Source of the DNA: Alteromonas sp. RKMC-009
GTDB lineage: Bacteria; Pseudomonadota; Gammaproteobacteria; Enterobacterales; Alteromonadaceae
Reading direction: 5' to 3'
DNA length: 64,000 nucleotides
Assembly (NCBI RefSeq): GCF_003584565.2
Contig: NZ_CP031010.1
Location: forward strand, 3,844,001-3,908,000
Shown here: positions 16,295-26,139 of the stretch, piece by piece
Position numbering within the stretch: position 1 is the stretch's first letter
Layout of the letters: the number at the start of each line of letters is the position of its first letter
Translations under genes and position numbers: made by a program
The notes under the pieces: generated by a model
Databases searched by the model: none
Told to the model about the DNA's origin: nothing
What the model saw: the letters and a program-made list of their open reading frames with translations, nothing else

Positions 16295-19200
16295 ATGCAT
16301 TCACAGAACCGGATCTCTTCTTTCAGCCGTAAACCCCTGTGGCTTCGTCTCTCCGTTTACTTTCTGTTAATTTATCTCATTTACGCGCTGCTGGCGGGCG
16401 TTGTATTACCTGCGGTACTGAAGGCCACCGTGCCGGATAAACTCACTGACATGCTGGGGCGGGAAGTCACCGTTAAAGACATCTCAGTGAACCCGTTTTT
16501 ATTGCGGGCTGAAGTCAGTGACTTCAGCATAAAAGAAGCTGAGCGCAACGAAAACTTCTTTGCCTTTCAGGCGCTGACCGTCGATCTGGGTTTCTGGCAA
16601 ACGCTGACCAGCTTTACGCCCACTGTTGAAAATATTGCCTTGCATGCACCCTATGTGCAATTGCATCGCTTAACTGGCGGAGAAAATACACGGCTGAACG
16701 TCTCTGACATCATGGACACGCTGGCAAAGAATGCGCAACCGGAAGAGCCTGAAACCGCCCCGGAGGAACAGGCTGGTATTCCACACATCAGGCTGAATCA
16801 TTTTACACTGCAAAATGGCCACATTTTACTTAGCGACGCAGTCACCGGTGCCCGGCTGGATTACCCTGAGCTGGATATCACGCTTACCGGACTGGACACG
16901 CTGGCCACTATCACTGAACAGTCCGGCAAATCAGCAGACAGCCCCGAAGCAAAAAGCAGCGAAACCGGAAGCAGTGAAACTGACAACGCTTACGCCTTTC
17001 AGCTAAACACGGCAGAGGGCGGCAAAGTCAATCTTAAGGGTGACTTTCAGCTTTCACCGCTGGTGTTTAACAGTGATATCCGTTTGTCGGACATTGCACT
17101 GGCCCCCCTGTGGCCACTTTCGAACGACATAATAGATGTTGAACTGACAGACGGCCGTGTTGACCTGGCGCTGGCGTTTTCCTTATTTGAGGACAACGCG
17201 TCACTGAATGTGACCGTGAAAGACGGCAGCTTCGGATTACACTCTCTTACCCTTGCCCGTCAGGACGAGCCGAAGATTACCGTACCGGCACTTGCCGTTG
17301 ACGGCATAGAGGCAAGCCTTGCGGATAAATCTATCAGCGTTGATAAGATTGCTGTAGCAGACATGCAGGTAAATGCCCTGTTCGACGATGATGGCCTGGA
17401 TTTACAGCGCTATCTTTTACCAAATACGGCGCCTTCTACGGGTAGCACACCGCCGGCAACGTCAACGCAGGCATCCGGCTCCGCCGGCAGTAGCTCTGCC
17501 CACACGCCGGCCAGCGAGGAAGAATCAGGCTGGCATGTTGTATTAAATGCCTTTGAATTTACCGGCGGTGAAGTCGCACTGAACGAGAAAGCCATTGCTG
17601 ACAATATGTTCTGGCGGATTTTCAATATAAACCTGACAACAGGTCCGGTTGATAGTCAATTTACCTCACCGGTTCATTACAACTTAGCGTTGTCCACCAG
17701 CGGCAACCCAGAGGGTTTTGCTACTGAAGCCACCGGCACGTTACGATCTGAAGGCGACATCGATGTGACGGCACAGCAGGTAAAAGGTGCACTGACGCTG
17801 GAAGATTTTCTTCTTTCGCCGCTGCAACAATATATCTCAACTTATGCGAATGTGGTAATGGAAAGCGGACGCCTCAGCACGCAGTCCAGTTTCACTGCTG
17901 ACGCATCAGGCACAGCAGACGTAAACGCTTCTGTCAGTCTTGCTGACCTTGCCATTCTGGACAACCAAAAGAAAGCACCATTGCTTAAATGGCAGGCCCT
18001 TGATGTCGCCAATCTTGCGTTCAATACAACGGCGAATACATTGAGCATTGATAATGTGATGCTGCGTGAGCCGTTTGCAAAGCTGGTTATTGACGAAAAC
18101 AAACACACCAATATCAGCGATATTATTGTGAGCCGCCCTCCGGCTACAGAAGACTCCGGCGCTGTAAGCGTACAGGCTGCGCAGGAAGAGTCTGCGCAGG
18201 TAGAGGGTGCAGAAAATGAGGAAAGCGATACGCCGGAGAAGACAGCAGATGAAAAATCACAGCTGGCTATAACGGTTAATCAGATCAGCATTAAGAACGG
18301 TAACGCTTACTTTGCCGATAACTCACTGACGCCCCGCTTTGCTTCAGGAATAGAATCGTTAAACGGTACTGTCAGCCAGCTGGACTCTATATCAGGGAAA
18401 GCGGCTGCCGTAGATATAGCGGGCAAAATCGATAACTATGCGCCGGTATCCCTCAAAGGCAATATAGACCCGTTCAGCGACGCCCTGAATCTTGATTTAA
18501 TGTTCTCGGTAAGCGGTGCTGAGCTGACTTCGGTGAACCCTTATTCCGGCACCTACATGGGCTATTACATTGATAAAGGGCTGCTGTCGCTGGATGTACA
18601 ATATAAGCTTCAGGGTGATGCGCTGGAAGGCGATAACCACGTAGTCATCGACCAGCTCACTCTTGGTCAGAAAAGTGACTCTGAGCAAGCCTTAAGTCTT
18701 CCTCTCGGGCTGGCCGTCGCGCTGTTACAGGATCGCAACGGTGTGATTGATTTAGGCCTGGAAGTCTCCGGTGATGTTGACAGCCCGGACTTCAGCTTTG
18801 GCTCGATTATCCTGAACGCCATTGGCAACCTCATCACCAAAGCCGTTACCGCGCCCTTCTCTTTCCTTGCCAGCTTAGTGGGCAGTGACGATACCCTTAA
18901 CGAGGTGACTTTTGCTGCCGGTATCAGCGAGCTTGATGATGAAGCCACAGCCACGTTAACTACTCTGGCAAAAGCGCTGAAAAAGCGTCCCGGCCTGCGA
19001 CTGAATATAGAAGGGACAGTGAATGCGGTAACCGACGCTGGTGTTCTGGCAGAAAAAACCTTACAGGACAGACTGCTGACGTTGTCCGGTGCCCGCGCAC
19101 TGCCAGCGAACCTGACGGCCAGCAGTTATCCCGTCGAAGGCCCGCTATCTGATGCACTCAAACAGGCGTTTACGGAGACGTTGGGGATCTCTGTGGAAGA

Positions 19201-19522
19201 AGAACGGGCTAAAATCATCGCTCAGCTTACGCCGTCAACGAACGAAAAAGGTGACTCTGAGCAAACGAAGCAGACACCTCCGGAAATCGACGAAACACGG
19301 GTTCAACGGGCATTGCATATTGCCATGTACAACTCTTTGCGCAGCAATATCGACATTCCCCCGGGCCAGTTGGCAGCACTGGCAGACAGGCGCGCAAAAG
19401 CAGTAAAACGTTACCTGAGTAACGATGCCGCCATAGATGCCAACCGCCTGTTCCAGTTAAACAGCCGGCACCATCTGCAGGAAGATGTGAGTGGCGCAAC
19501 GCTTACGCTGGAAGCGGATTAA
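16295..19522 (+). CDS. DUF748 (AsmA-like) large envelope protein
   Basis: A 1075-residue protein with an N-terminal signal anchor (WLRLSVYFLLIYLIYALLAGVVLPAVL) followed by a long periplasmic region of repeating beta strands. LGREVTVKDISVNPFLLRAEVSDFSI, the ALDVANLAFN and LSLDVQYKLQGDALEGDNHVVIDQLTLG segments and the late PLGLAVALLQDRNGVIDLGLEVSGDVD block are typical of DUF748. AsmA-like proteins of this type are thought to span or assemble the envelope and some act in lipid transport; no activity is shown for this one. Two acidic, Ser/Thr/Glu-rich low-complexity linkers occur at about residues 208-228 and 380-405, and a third near 620-650. It ends 10 bases from the convergent efflux gene. Confidence 0.8.
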   Translation: MHSQNRISSFSRKPLWLRLSVYFLLIYLIYALLAGVVLPAVLKATVPDKLTDMLGREVTVKDISVNPFLLRAEVSDFSIKEAERNENFFAFQALTVDLGFWQTLTSFTPTVENIALHAPYVQLHRLTGGENTRLNVSDIMDTLAKNAQPEEPETAPEEQAGIPHIRLNHFTLQNGHILLSDAVTGARLDYPELDITLTGLDTLATITEQSGKSADSPEAKSSETGSSETDNAYAFQLNTAEGGKVNLKGDFQLSPLVFNSDIRLSDIALAPLWPLSNDIIDVELTDGRVDLALAFSLFEDNASLNVTVKDGSFGLHSLTLARQDEPKITVPALAVDGIEASLADKSISVDKIAVADMQVNALFDDDGLDLQRYLLPNTAPSTGSTPPATSTQASGSAGSSSAHTPASEEESGWHVVLNAFEFTGGEVALNEKAIADNMFWRIFNINLTTGPVDSQFTSPVHYNLALSTSGNPEGFATEATGTLRSEGDIDVTAQQVKGALTLEDFLLSPLQQYISTYANVVMESGRLSTQSSFTADASGTADVNASVSLADLAILDNQKKAPLLKWQALDVANLAFNTTANTLSIDNVMLREPFAKLVIDENKHTNISDIIVSRPPATEDSGAVSVQAAQEESAQVEGAENEESDTPEKTADEKSQLAITVNQISIKNGNAYFADNSLTPRFASGIESLNGTVSQLDSISGKAAAVDIAGKIDNYAPVSLKGNIDPFSDALNLDLMFSVSGAELTSVNPYSGTYMGYYIDKGLLSLDVQYKLQGDALEGDNHVVIDQLTLGQKSDSEQALSLPLGLAVALLQDRNGVIDLGLEVSGDVDSPDFSFGSIILNAIGNLITKAVTAPFSFLASLVGSDDTLNEVTFAAGISELDDEATATLTTLAKALKKRPGLRLNIEGTVNAVTDAGVLAEKTLQDRLLTLSGARALPANLTASSYPVEGPLSDALKQAFTETLGISVEEERAKIIAQLTPSTNEKGDSEQTKQTPPEIDETRVQRALHIAMYNSLRSNIDIPPGQLAALADRRAKAVKRYLSNDAAIDANRLFQLNSRHHLQEDVSGATLTLEAD

Positions 19523-19532
19523 AGGCGTCGCA

Positions 19533-20984
19533 CTAATGCATGCCCGGGCCTCCCGTCGCTTTGTACACGCTAAGCTGGCTTAAGGTCACATTCAACTGAG
19601 ATTGAATGTGACCAACCTTCGCATCTAACCATTGTTGTTGCGCCATCAGAACAGGCAATTCACTGGTCAGGCCGGCTTCAGCGTCTGTTTCTGTCAGCGC
19701 AAGTCTTTGGGTTATGTTAGACAGTGCTTGCTGACTTTGCTGCAGTTGTCTTCCGGCGCTGTTAGCCTGCTCAATGGCACTGTCTACTTCTGTCCATGCC
19801 GATAACACTTGCTGTTGGTATTGCACAATGGTTTGCTGTTGCGTAATTGATTTGATCTCAACCTGACGATGAAGCTGGTTCCGGTTGAACAGCGGTAAGT
19901 AAAAGCCCGGGCCAATTTGCCAGGTTCGCGAGGACCAGTCGGATACCGCACTGCTGCTTAGCGCTTCAATGCCCACATTACCTGTTAACTGGAATTGTGG
20001 GTACAGCGCCGCTTCTGCAATACCAATTTCTGCGGTCGCCGCTCTTACTTTGGCTTCTGCGGCGCGAATGTCCGGGCGCTGGCTTAATACTCCGGAAGGT
20101 ACGTTGAGCGTAGAGAGCACATATTCATGAAACGCATCGTGTGGCGCTTCCAATAAAGATGTCAAAGCACCCGGTTGTACGCCCACCAGCAGCGAAAGCT
20201 GATTGGCTAACACGTGTACTTCACTGCGCTGACCGTCCAGCGTACCGTTTAATTGATGAGTTTGTGCTTCTAACGCTAAACGTTCTGATTCATCGCCCAG
20301 CCCTGCAGCAATCAGGGCCTCCTGTATAGATAATTGAGTATGCAGGTTTGCCAGTTTTTGCTGTTGTAATGCCAGTACTGCTTGCTGTGCGCGGTATTGT
20401 ACATACCGGCGCATTAATTCTGTCGTTAACGACAAACGTAAATCAGCCTGCTCACTTTCTGCCAGTGTCTGCTGAGCATCTGCGGCATCAATTTGATTAG
20501 CTACTTTTCCCCACAGGTCAGGTTCCCAACTGGCATCAAAGCCCGTTGAGTAAACGGTAAAAGGTGATGCCAAAGCATCTATCAGGGCATCCTGTTGCTC
20601 ACCAGAGGACGACAACTTTATAAACCGGGTCATACTGCCGTCTTCACTCAACCGCTGCCTTTTCACACTGCCTGAAAAGCCAGCCTCAGGCTCGCCACCG
20701 CTTCCGGCTACCTGCCGGTAAACTCGACTGCTGGCAAAATTCAGCGCAGCCACCTGTAAGCTCTGGTTATGCTTTTCTAACATGCTGTGAAGCGTCATCA
20801 GCGTCTTATCGTCTTTTAGCCAACGCGACACCGTGTGGTTTTGTGTTTGACCATCAATGCCGTGCAAAGACGGCCAGGTCAACGGTACTGCCACCTCAGG
20901 TTTTTCATATTCAGGACCCAATTTTGTGCATCCCGACATGGCCAGTGCAGTGATGAGCGTAAAAGAAATAAGCGAAACTTTCAT
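19533..20984 (-). CDS. TolC-like outer-membrane efflux lipoprotein (NodT/OprM family)
   Basis: About 483 residues with a lipoprotein signal (LITALAMSGC, acylated Cys about residue 19), followed by GPEYEKPEVAVP, the usual opening of NodT/OprM factors, and two outer-membrane efflux repeats (LSQRPDIRAAEAKVRAATAEIGIAEAALYPQFQLTGNVG is characteristic). It forms the outer-membrane channel of a tripartite pump. It is last in a five-gene unit after the two ABC permeases, the ATPase and the HlyD-like adaptor. Having its own channel gene differs from the E. coli ybhGFSR arrangement, which lacks one. The encoded pump should be self-sufficient. Confidence 0.9.
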   Translation of the reverse strand: MKVSLISFTLITALAMSGCTKLGPEYEKPEVAVPLTWPSLHGIDGQTQNHTVSRWLKDDKTLMTLHSMLEKHNQSLQVAALNFASSRVYRQVAGSGGEPEAGFSGSVKRQRLSEDGSMTRFIKLSSSGEQQDALIDALASPFTVYSTGFDASWEPDLWGKVANQIDAADAQQTLAESEQADLRLSLTTELMRRYVQYRAQQAVLALQQQKLANLHTQLSIQEALIAAGLGDESERLALEAQTHQLNGTLDGQRSEVHVLANQLSLLVGVQPGALTSLLEAPHDAFHEYVLSTLNVPSGVLSQRPDIRAAEAKVRAATAEIGIAEAALYPQFQLTGNVGIEALSSSAVSDWSSRTWQIGPGFYLPLFNRNQLHRQVEIKSITQQQTIVQYQQQVLSAWTEVDSAIEQANSAGRQLQQSQQALSNITQRLALTETDAEAGLTSELPVLMAQQQWLDAKVGHIQSQLNVTLSQLSVYKATGGPGMH

Positions 20985-20997
20985 ATGATGGATGTCC

Positions 20998-22116
20998 TTA
21001 TGAAGTCCTGTGTCTGAAAAGCCAGCTGGCTACCGGCAGAGTAATGGTGGCGATAATAATCAGCGGGATCATCTCCTGATAAACGTCAGCAAACGTTGCC
21101 CCTTCAAGATAAACACGCCTGACAATATTGACCGAAAAACGCAGTGGATTAACGTAGGTAATATCCTGCATTAATTCAGGCATGTTGGTCAGCGGCGTGG
21201 CAAAACCCGACAACAGCATGAGCGGCATGAGTAAAACAAAGGTATACAGCATGGCTTGCTGCATATTCAGAGAAACAGCAGAGATAGACAGACCGATCCC
21301 CACACTTGCCAGCGTAAATAAAAATAACCCTGTATAGAGCGTCGGTAACGCCCCCTGAAAGGGGATCTCAAACCAGTACCGGCTGATAAGCAGCACCAGC
21401 GAAGATTGAATAAGCCCTATACACACCGACGGCAGCGCCTTGCTGATTAAGATTTGCGAAGGCAGGCTGGGTGTCACAAGTAACTGGTCAAATGTGCCCT
21501 GCTCACGCTCTCTGGCAACGGAAAGTGCTGTAAGCATCATTGTTTGAATCATGCTCAGCGCGGCAATCATTCCCGGTAAAATAAGCCAGCGCGTTTCCAT
21601 ATTCGGGTTAAACCAGGCGCGGGTTTTCACCTGCACAGGAAGCTGCCTCCCAAGATCCTTTTCCGCATTGTAAGACATGGTAATGGCGTTAAAGCTGCCA
21701 AGGGCCGCGTTAGCTGTCGCTGAATTCCGGCCGTCGACAATAAGCTGTATCTGGCTACTTTCCCCGCGGGATAATTTGTCTTCAAAGTCAGCGGGAAAAT
21801 ACACCACCATCAGCGCTTTTTGATTACCGACAATGTCAGCAATTTCCGTACTTCCCGACAGCGTGGCCACCTGGTTAAAAAGACCGGCACCCTGCAGTTT
21901 CTGCAGGACCTCATGGCTGGCCTGACTGTCACTTTGATCGAGCACGGCATAAGGCACCTCTTTCAAGTCAAATGTGGCGGCATAGCCAAACAGCAGTGTT
22001 TGCATAATGATTGGCATGATCAAAATGACACGGCTTGAGGGATCTTTTAAAACAGAAAGAAATTCTTTCTGACACAAATTGAAGATAAGAAAAAAATAGC
22101 GACGGACACTTCCCAT
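20998..22116 (-). CDS. ABC-2 exporter permease (YbhR-like)
   Basis: A 372-residue ABC-2 type permease: one N-terminal membrane segment (SSRVILIMPIIMQTLLFGYAATFDL), a large periplasmic domain (about residues 55-170) and five or so C-terminal segments including the signature VAREREQGTFDQLLVTPSLPSQILISKALP, the coupling region contacting the ATPase. It pairs with the adjacent permease to form the membrane heterodimer. It starts 3 bases after the stop of the preceding permease gene, indicating tight operon structure. Confidence 0.88.
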   Translation of the reverse strand: MGSVRRYFFLIFNLCQKEFLSVLKDPSSRVILIMPIIMQTLLFGYAATFDLKEVPYAVLDQSDSQASHEVLQKLQGAGLFNQVATLSGSTEIADIVGNQKALMVVYFPADFEDKLSRGESSQIQLIVDGRNSATANAALGSFNAITMSYNAEKDLGRQLPVQVKTRAWFNPNMETRWLILPGMIAALSMIQTMMLTALSVAREREQGTFDQLLVTPSLPSQILISKALPSVCIGLIQSSLVLLISRYWFEIPFQGALPTLYTGLFLFTLASVGIGLSISAVSLNMQQAMLYTFVLLMPLMLLSGFATPLTNMPELMQDITYVNPLRFSVNIVRRVYLEGATFADVYQEMIPLIIIATITLPVASWLFRHRTS

Positions 22117-22119
22117 AGT

Positions 22120-23265
22120 TTAATCCAGTGTCTTTTTAGTGAGAAAACGGGCAAGACTGAGTAACAACACGGCGTAAACTGTGAGCAGCCCCAAATCTTT
22201 AAGAATTACGGGCCAGAAATTACCGGCCAGAAACACCGTTCGCAGCAGTTCGATAAAGTACGTGGCAGGAAGCAAACTACCAATAACATGAACGCCGGCG
22301 GGTAAATTACCTAAATCGAAAATAAAGCCGGAAAGCATCATCGCAGGCAGGAAGCTGGCCAGGATAGCAATCTGGCTTGCCAGAAACTGGTTGCGCGTCA
22401 GTGCCGAAATAAGTAGCCCGATTGCTAATGCCACCAGCATGTATATCACTGACCCCAATACCAATACCCAAAACGCGCCCTGAATGGGCACATGGAAAAG
22501 AAAAGTCGACGCCAGCACACACAACACCAGGCCTATGATGCCGACACCAAAATAGGGAATTATTTTAGCCAGAATGATTTCAGCAGGCCGGACCGGGGTA
22601 ACAAAAAGTGCTTCCAGTGTGCCCCGCTCCCACTCCCGGGCCATGACGAGCGCGGTGAGAAACGTGCCCACCAATGTCATGATAAGTACGATAAGCCCGG
22701 GCACAATAAACCATGTGCTGGTGTTGGCATCGTTAAACCAAAGCCTTGGAACAACAGTCACGCCTCCGGATTGATGCGCGTTTGCACCAAAGCGGTCTTG
22801 CTGCTTTGACGCCCACACACCGGTGAGCGTTGAGAAATAGCTACTTATCGAAGAGGCCCGCGTTGCATCGCTACCCAGCACGATAAGCTGAATGTCTGCA
22901 TTTCCAGTTTTTAATTTGCTGGCGAAAGTGTCATCGAGAATGGCAATGGCTTCGACGTCCCGCGCGCGCAACGCCTTTTCAGCCTGTTGCAACGAAGTCA
23001 TCTCACTGGGTACGAAATAAGGCGACAGCCTTAGCGTTGAAACGAAATCATTAGTCTCTGGCGCAGGCCGGGTAGTCACCACCGCTAAACGAATATCTTT
23101 CACATCCAGCGTAACGCCAAAGCCAAAGATAAAAATGAGTGCGATGGGTAAGCCAATACCAATCAGTAGATTACTTTTATCACGTAGTAATTGCCGGGTT
23201 TCCTTTTTTACCAATGCCCGCAAGCGGACCGCAAAGGCGCGAACAGGACGGGACTTAGTTGACAT
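22120..23265 (-). CDS. ABC-2 exporter permease (YbhS-like)
   Basis: About 381 residues with the same architecture as its neighbour: NLLIGIGLPIALIFIFGFGVTL as first membrane segment, a periplasmic domain, and the MAREWERGTLEALFVTPVRPAEIILAKIIPYF coupling motif followed by several membrane segments. ATG 23265 is chosen because AGGGAGG lies 6 bases upstream. It overlaps the end of the ATPase gene by 11 bases, so translation is probably coupled. The two permeases are similar but diverged, consistent with a heterodimeric channel. Confidence 0.88.
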   Translation of the reverse strand: MSTKSRPVRAFAVRLRALVKKETRQLLRDKSNLLIGIGLPIALIFIFGFGVTLDVKDIRLAVVTTRPAPETNDFVSTLRLSPYFVPSEMTSLQQAEKALRARDVEAIAILDDTFASKLKTGNADIQLIVLGSDATRASSISSYFSTLTGVWASKQQDRFGANAHQSGGVTVVPRLWFNDANTSTWFIVPGLIVLIMTLVGTFLTALVMAREWERGTLEALFVTPVRPAEIILAKIIPYFGVGIIGLVLCVLASTFLFHVPIQGAFWVLVLGSVIYMLVALAIGLLISALTRNQFLASQIAILASFLPAMMLSGFIFDLGNLPAGVHVIGSLLPATYFIELLRTVFLAGNFWPVILKDLGLLTVYAVLLLSLARFLTKKTLD

Positions 23266-25027
23266 CAGCGGCCTCCCTGTCTCGTTTTTGTCGACTTTGC
23301 GCAATGATACTGATGAATGTCTCTTCCATACTCATTGCCGAATCGCCGTCTATGCCAGCGCGTATCTCCTCAGGCGAGCCCATGGCAAGCTTTTTACCTG
23401 CATCCTGAATCAAAATCTTGTCGCAGTATTCAGCTTCTTCCATAAAGTGGGTGGTAATGATGATGGCCGTGCCGGTTTTTGACAGTGCCGTGATACGTCG
23501 CCAAAAAGCCCGCCGGGCTAACGGGTCCGCCCCGCTGGTTGGCTCATCGAGAAACAATATATCGGGCTGGTGCATAAGGCTGGCCGCCATGGCTAACCGC
23601 TGTTTGTAGCCTCCGGGTAATGATGCACTTTTTTGCTGTACGTGAGAGGCTAAATCAAATTGAGAAATCACCCGGTCAATGGCTTGTTTTCGCTGCTTTC
23701 CCCACAGCCCGTATGCACCAGCGAAAAAGCGCAGGTTTTCATACACGGTTAAATTGCCATACAACGCGAATTTCTGTGACACATAACCAATGCGGGAACG
23801 TGCGCCAGCGGCGGCGGTTCGTAAGTTTTTCCCGGCTACGTCCAGCGTGCCTGATGTGGCGGGTAACAATCCGCAGAGCATCCGGAAAGTCGTTGTTTTC
23901 CCCGCACCGTTTGGTCCTAATAAGCCAAAGATATCACCGGGATAAACTTCAAAAGACGTTTTGGCAACTGCCGTAAAGTCACCAAACTGTTTAACCAGCT
24001 CATTAACAGACACGACAGGCTTATCGTGTCGCTGAGATTGCCCGGTATGTTGGTTTTGCTGCGCCAATGAGGATACATCTACTGCGGCGGGTTTGATATG
24101 GGTCTTCAAATGCATCATAAACGCATCTTCCAGGCGGGGAGGCACAGATTCAGACTGCGCGGCCTTTACCTGATGCGCGATGGCTTTCATATCTTTGCCT
24201 TGATGTAACACGCAGCGTACCCGCCCCCCTTGAGGGACCGCATCGATTACGTCCTCTTCGTTATCAAGCAGTGCACTTTGTAAATCCCGCGGCTTTTGGC
24301 TTGATGAAGGAGTTACCACGAAACACCGCCCCGCTGCGTCCTGCTTTAATTTCTCAGGGGTACCTTTCGCGAGAATAGTCCCTTCATTGAGCAAGTACAC
24401 CTGATGGCACCGTTCTGCTTCATCTAAGTAAGAGGTACTGACCATCACGGTGAGCGACTCATCTTCCACCAGTTGGCTGATAATTTTCCACAATTCTTGC
24501 CGTGACAGAGGGTCAACGCCAACAGTGGGCTCGTCAAGCAGTAGAAGTGCAGGCGAGCGCACCAGCGTGCAGGCCAGACCGAGCTTTTGTTTCATGCCGC
24601 CCGACAAGTTTCCCGCCGGTCTTGAGGTAAAAGCAGAGAGATTCGTCATAGTCAGCAGGCGCTCATACCGCGCCTCACGGGTTACTTTATCCACGCCGTG
24701 TAAGTCTGCGTACAAATCCAGATTTTCCTGTACGCTTAAATCTTCATACAAACCGAATCGCTGGGGCATGTAGCTAATTAAATTTTGTACCTGCTGTGCG
24801 TCTGTCGTCGTGTTATAGCCAAGTACACGTAAGCTGCCATCAGAAGGAACCATCAACCCTGCGACCAGGCGCAGCAGCGTGGTTTTTCCTGCACCATCGG
24901 GCCCCACCAGAGCGGTGAGTTCCCCTTTCTTTGCTTCGAAATCTATCTGTTTGAGGGCTACGGTTTGCTGACCGTCTCCGTTGAATTGTTTAACCAGCGC
25001 GCTGGCACTCACCACCGGTTCACTCAT
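23255..25027 (-). CDS. Duplicated ABC ATPase of a multidrug exporter (YbhF-like)
   Basis: A 590-residue protein with two fused nucleotide-binding domains. NBD1 has Walker A GPDGAGKTT (42-50), signature LSGGMKQ (141-147) and Walker B LLLLDEP (161-167). NBD2 has Walker A GPNGAGKTT (371-379), LPGGYKQ (470-476) and Walker B ILFLDEP (490-496). The linker region (about 230-335) is unrelated to ATPase. NBD1 lacks the switch histidine: the sequence reads STSYLDEA where NBD2 has TTHFMEEA. It powers the exporter with the two ABC-2 permeases. It begins 2 bases from the HlyD gene stop. Substrate unknown; E. coli YbhFSR has been linked to drug and cation efflux. Confidence 0.9.
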   Translation of the reverse strand: MSEPVVSASALVKQFNGDGQQTVALKQIDFEAKKGELTALVGPDGAGKTTLLRLVAGLMVPSDGSLRVLGYNTTTDAQQVQNLISYMPQRFGLYEDLSVQENLDLYADLHGVDKVTREARYERLLTMTNLSAFTSRPAGNLSGGMKQKLGLACTLVRSPALLLLDEPTVGVDPLSRQELWKIISQLVEDESLTVMVSTSYLDEAERCHQVYLLNEGTILAKGTPEKLKQDAAGRCFVVTPSSSQKPRDLQSALLDNEEDVIDAVPQGGRVRCVLHQGKDMKAIAHQVKAAQSESVPPRLEDAFMMHLKTHIKPAAVDVSSLAQQNQHTGQSQRHDKPVVSVNELVKQFGDFTAVAKTSFEVYPGDIFGLLGPNGAGKTTTFRMLCGLLPATSGTLDVAGKNLRTAAAGARSRIGYVSQKFALYGNLTVYENLRFFAGAYGLWGKQRKQAIDRVISQFDLASHVQQKSASLPGGYKQRLAMAASLMHQPDILFLDEPTSGADPLARRAFWRRITALSKTGTAIIITTHFMEEAEYCDKILIQDAGKKLAMGSPEEIRAGIDGDSAMSMEETFISIIAQSRQKRDREAADVN

Positions 25028-25029
25028 GA

Positions 25030-26019
25030 TTAGCGTCCGTTGTTAACGAGCATCACAGTGGCAGGCATCCCCAACTTAAGGGTATTGTCAGCATCATCAA
25101 CCCTGACCCGAACCTCATAAACCAGTGAGGTGCGCAAATCCTCTGTTTGCACATTTTTCGGCGTAAATTCAGCGACAGAAGAAATAAAGCTGATAGTGCC
25201 TTTAATAGTTTTATTCAACCCGTCAACATGAACATCAACGGCTTCACCTACCCTGGTGGTCGCCAGTTGGGTTTCATTAATATAAACCCGTATCCACTTG
25301 GGTGACGTTAACGCCAACGTGATAACAGGACGCTGAGGGGTGGCGAGGTCGCCGGGCTCCATCAGTCTTGCCCGCACTTCACCATCACTGGGGGCGAGTA
25401 ACACAGTGCGGCTAACCTGTTCAGCCAGTAAGGCTCTTTGTGAAGCCAGCACTTGTAACTGTGCTCTGGCCTGATCGATGTCTTCTTTTCTCGGTCCCTC
25501 TTCAACCAGTGCTAAACTGGCCTTCGCCTGTGCAAGTGCTGCCTGCAGGGCAACTACCTGATCCCTCGCCTCATCAATATCCTGTTGGCTTACGCCTTTA
25601 CCCTGTGTTTTGCTGTCAACTGATTGCAGTCTTTTAAGCCGGGCGGATGCAATATCCACATTCGCTTGTTGCTGCGCCACCACCGCTTTTGCCTGTGCAA
25701 TCTCCTGGGGTCTTGAACCCGCCTGCAACTTTGCCACTAACGCTTCCTGGGCGGCAATTTGCGCATTGGCCTGCGCCAGCTCAAGGTTTGCTACGGTATC
25801 ATCGAGCCGGGCAATAATCTGACCTGCTTTAACCACATCCCCTTCTTCCACATTCACAGCTGTTACCCGCTCGGACTGAGTGAACGATAAAGACACCTGG
25901 CGGATATCGACATTCCCGAACAGTTTTGTTTGTTCAGCCCCGCGTTCAGGCCAAAACGTATAGACGGAAGCTGCCGCCGCTACCGCGACGACAATGAGTA
26001 CAGCGAGCTTTTTATTCAT
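25030..26019 (-). CDS. HlyD-family membrane fusion adaptor (YbhG-like)
   Basis: About 329 residues: an N-terminal signal anchor (MNKKLAVLIVVAVAAAASVYTFWP), a biotinyl-lipoyl-like half (VTAVNVEEGDVVKAGQIIARLDD), a long alpha-helical coiled-coil hairpin rich in Gln/Ala (about 70-190) that would dock to the TolC-like channel, and a beta-barrel domain. It bridges the ABC permeases and the outer-membrane factor. The start at 26019 is preferred over ATG 26043 because the promoter inferred at 26055-26083 would start transcription near 26048, leaving only a few bases before 26043. First gene of the exporter operon. Confidence 0.88.
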   Translation of the reverse strand: MNKKLAVLIVVAVAAAASVYTFWPERGAEQTKLFGNVDIRQVSLSFTQSERVTAVNVEEGDVVKAGQIIARLDDTVANLELAQANAQIAAQEALVAKLQAGSRPQEIAQAKAVVAQQQANVDIASARLKRLQSVDSKTQGKGVSQQDIDEARDQVVALQAALAQAKASLALVEEGPRKEDIDQARAQLQVLASQRALLAEQVSRTVLLAPSDGEVRARLMEPGDLATPQRPVITLALTSPKWIRVYINETQLATTRVGEAVDVHVDGLNKTIKGTISFISSVAEFTPKNVQTEDLRTSLVYEVRVRVDDADNTLKLGMPATVMLVNNGR

Positions 26020-26054
26020 AGAAGAATTCACTTGTGTAAGCATCAACGCATAAC

Positions 26055-26083
26055 ACAATATGAAATTCAAATTTGAATTTCAA
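26055..26083 (-). promoter_or_regulatory. Candidate promoter of the exporter operon
   Basis: On the minus strand TTGAAA (26078-26083) and TATTGT (26055-26060) are 17 bases apart. The 22-bp palindrome at 26061-26082 fills the whole spacer and most of the -35. Confidence 0.6.
26061..26082. promoter_or_regulatory. TetR-family operator (22-bp perfect palindrome)
   Basis: The half-site TGAAATTCAAA is followed directly by its exact reverse complement, giving a perfect 22-bp palindrome in the intergenic region between the exporter operon and the divergent TetR gene. Position over the exporter promoter implies direct repression. Confidence 0.8.
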
Positions 26084-26139
26084 CTAGTTCAGCGGTAAAG
26101 TGCCTGATAATTTACATAAGCGACCTGGTGATGAAATAA

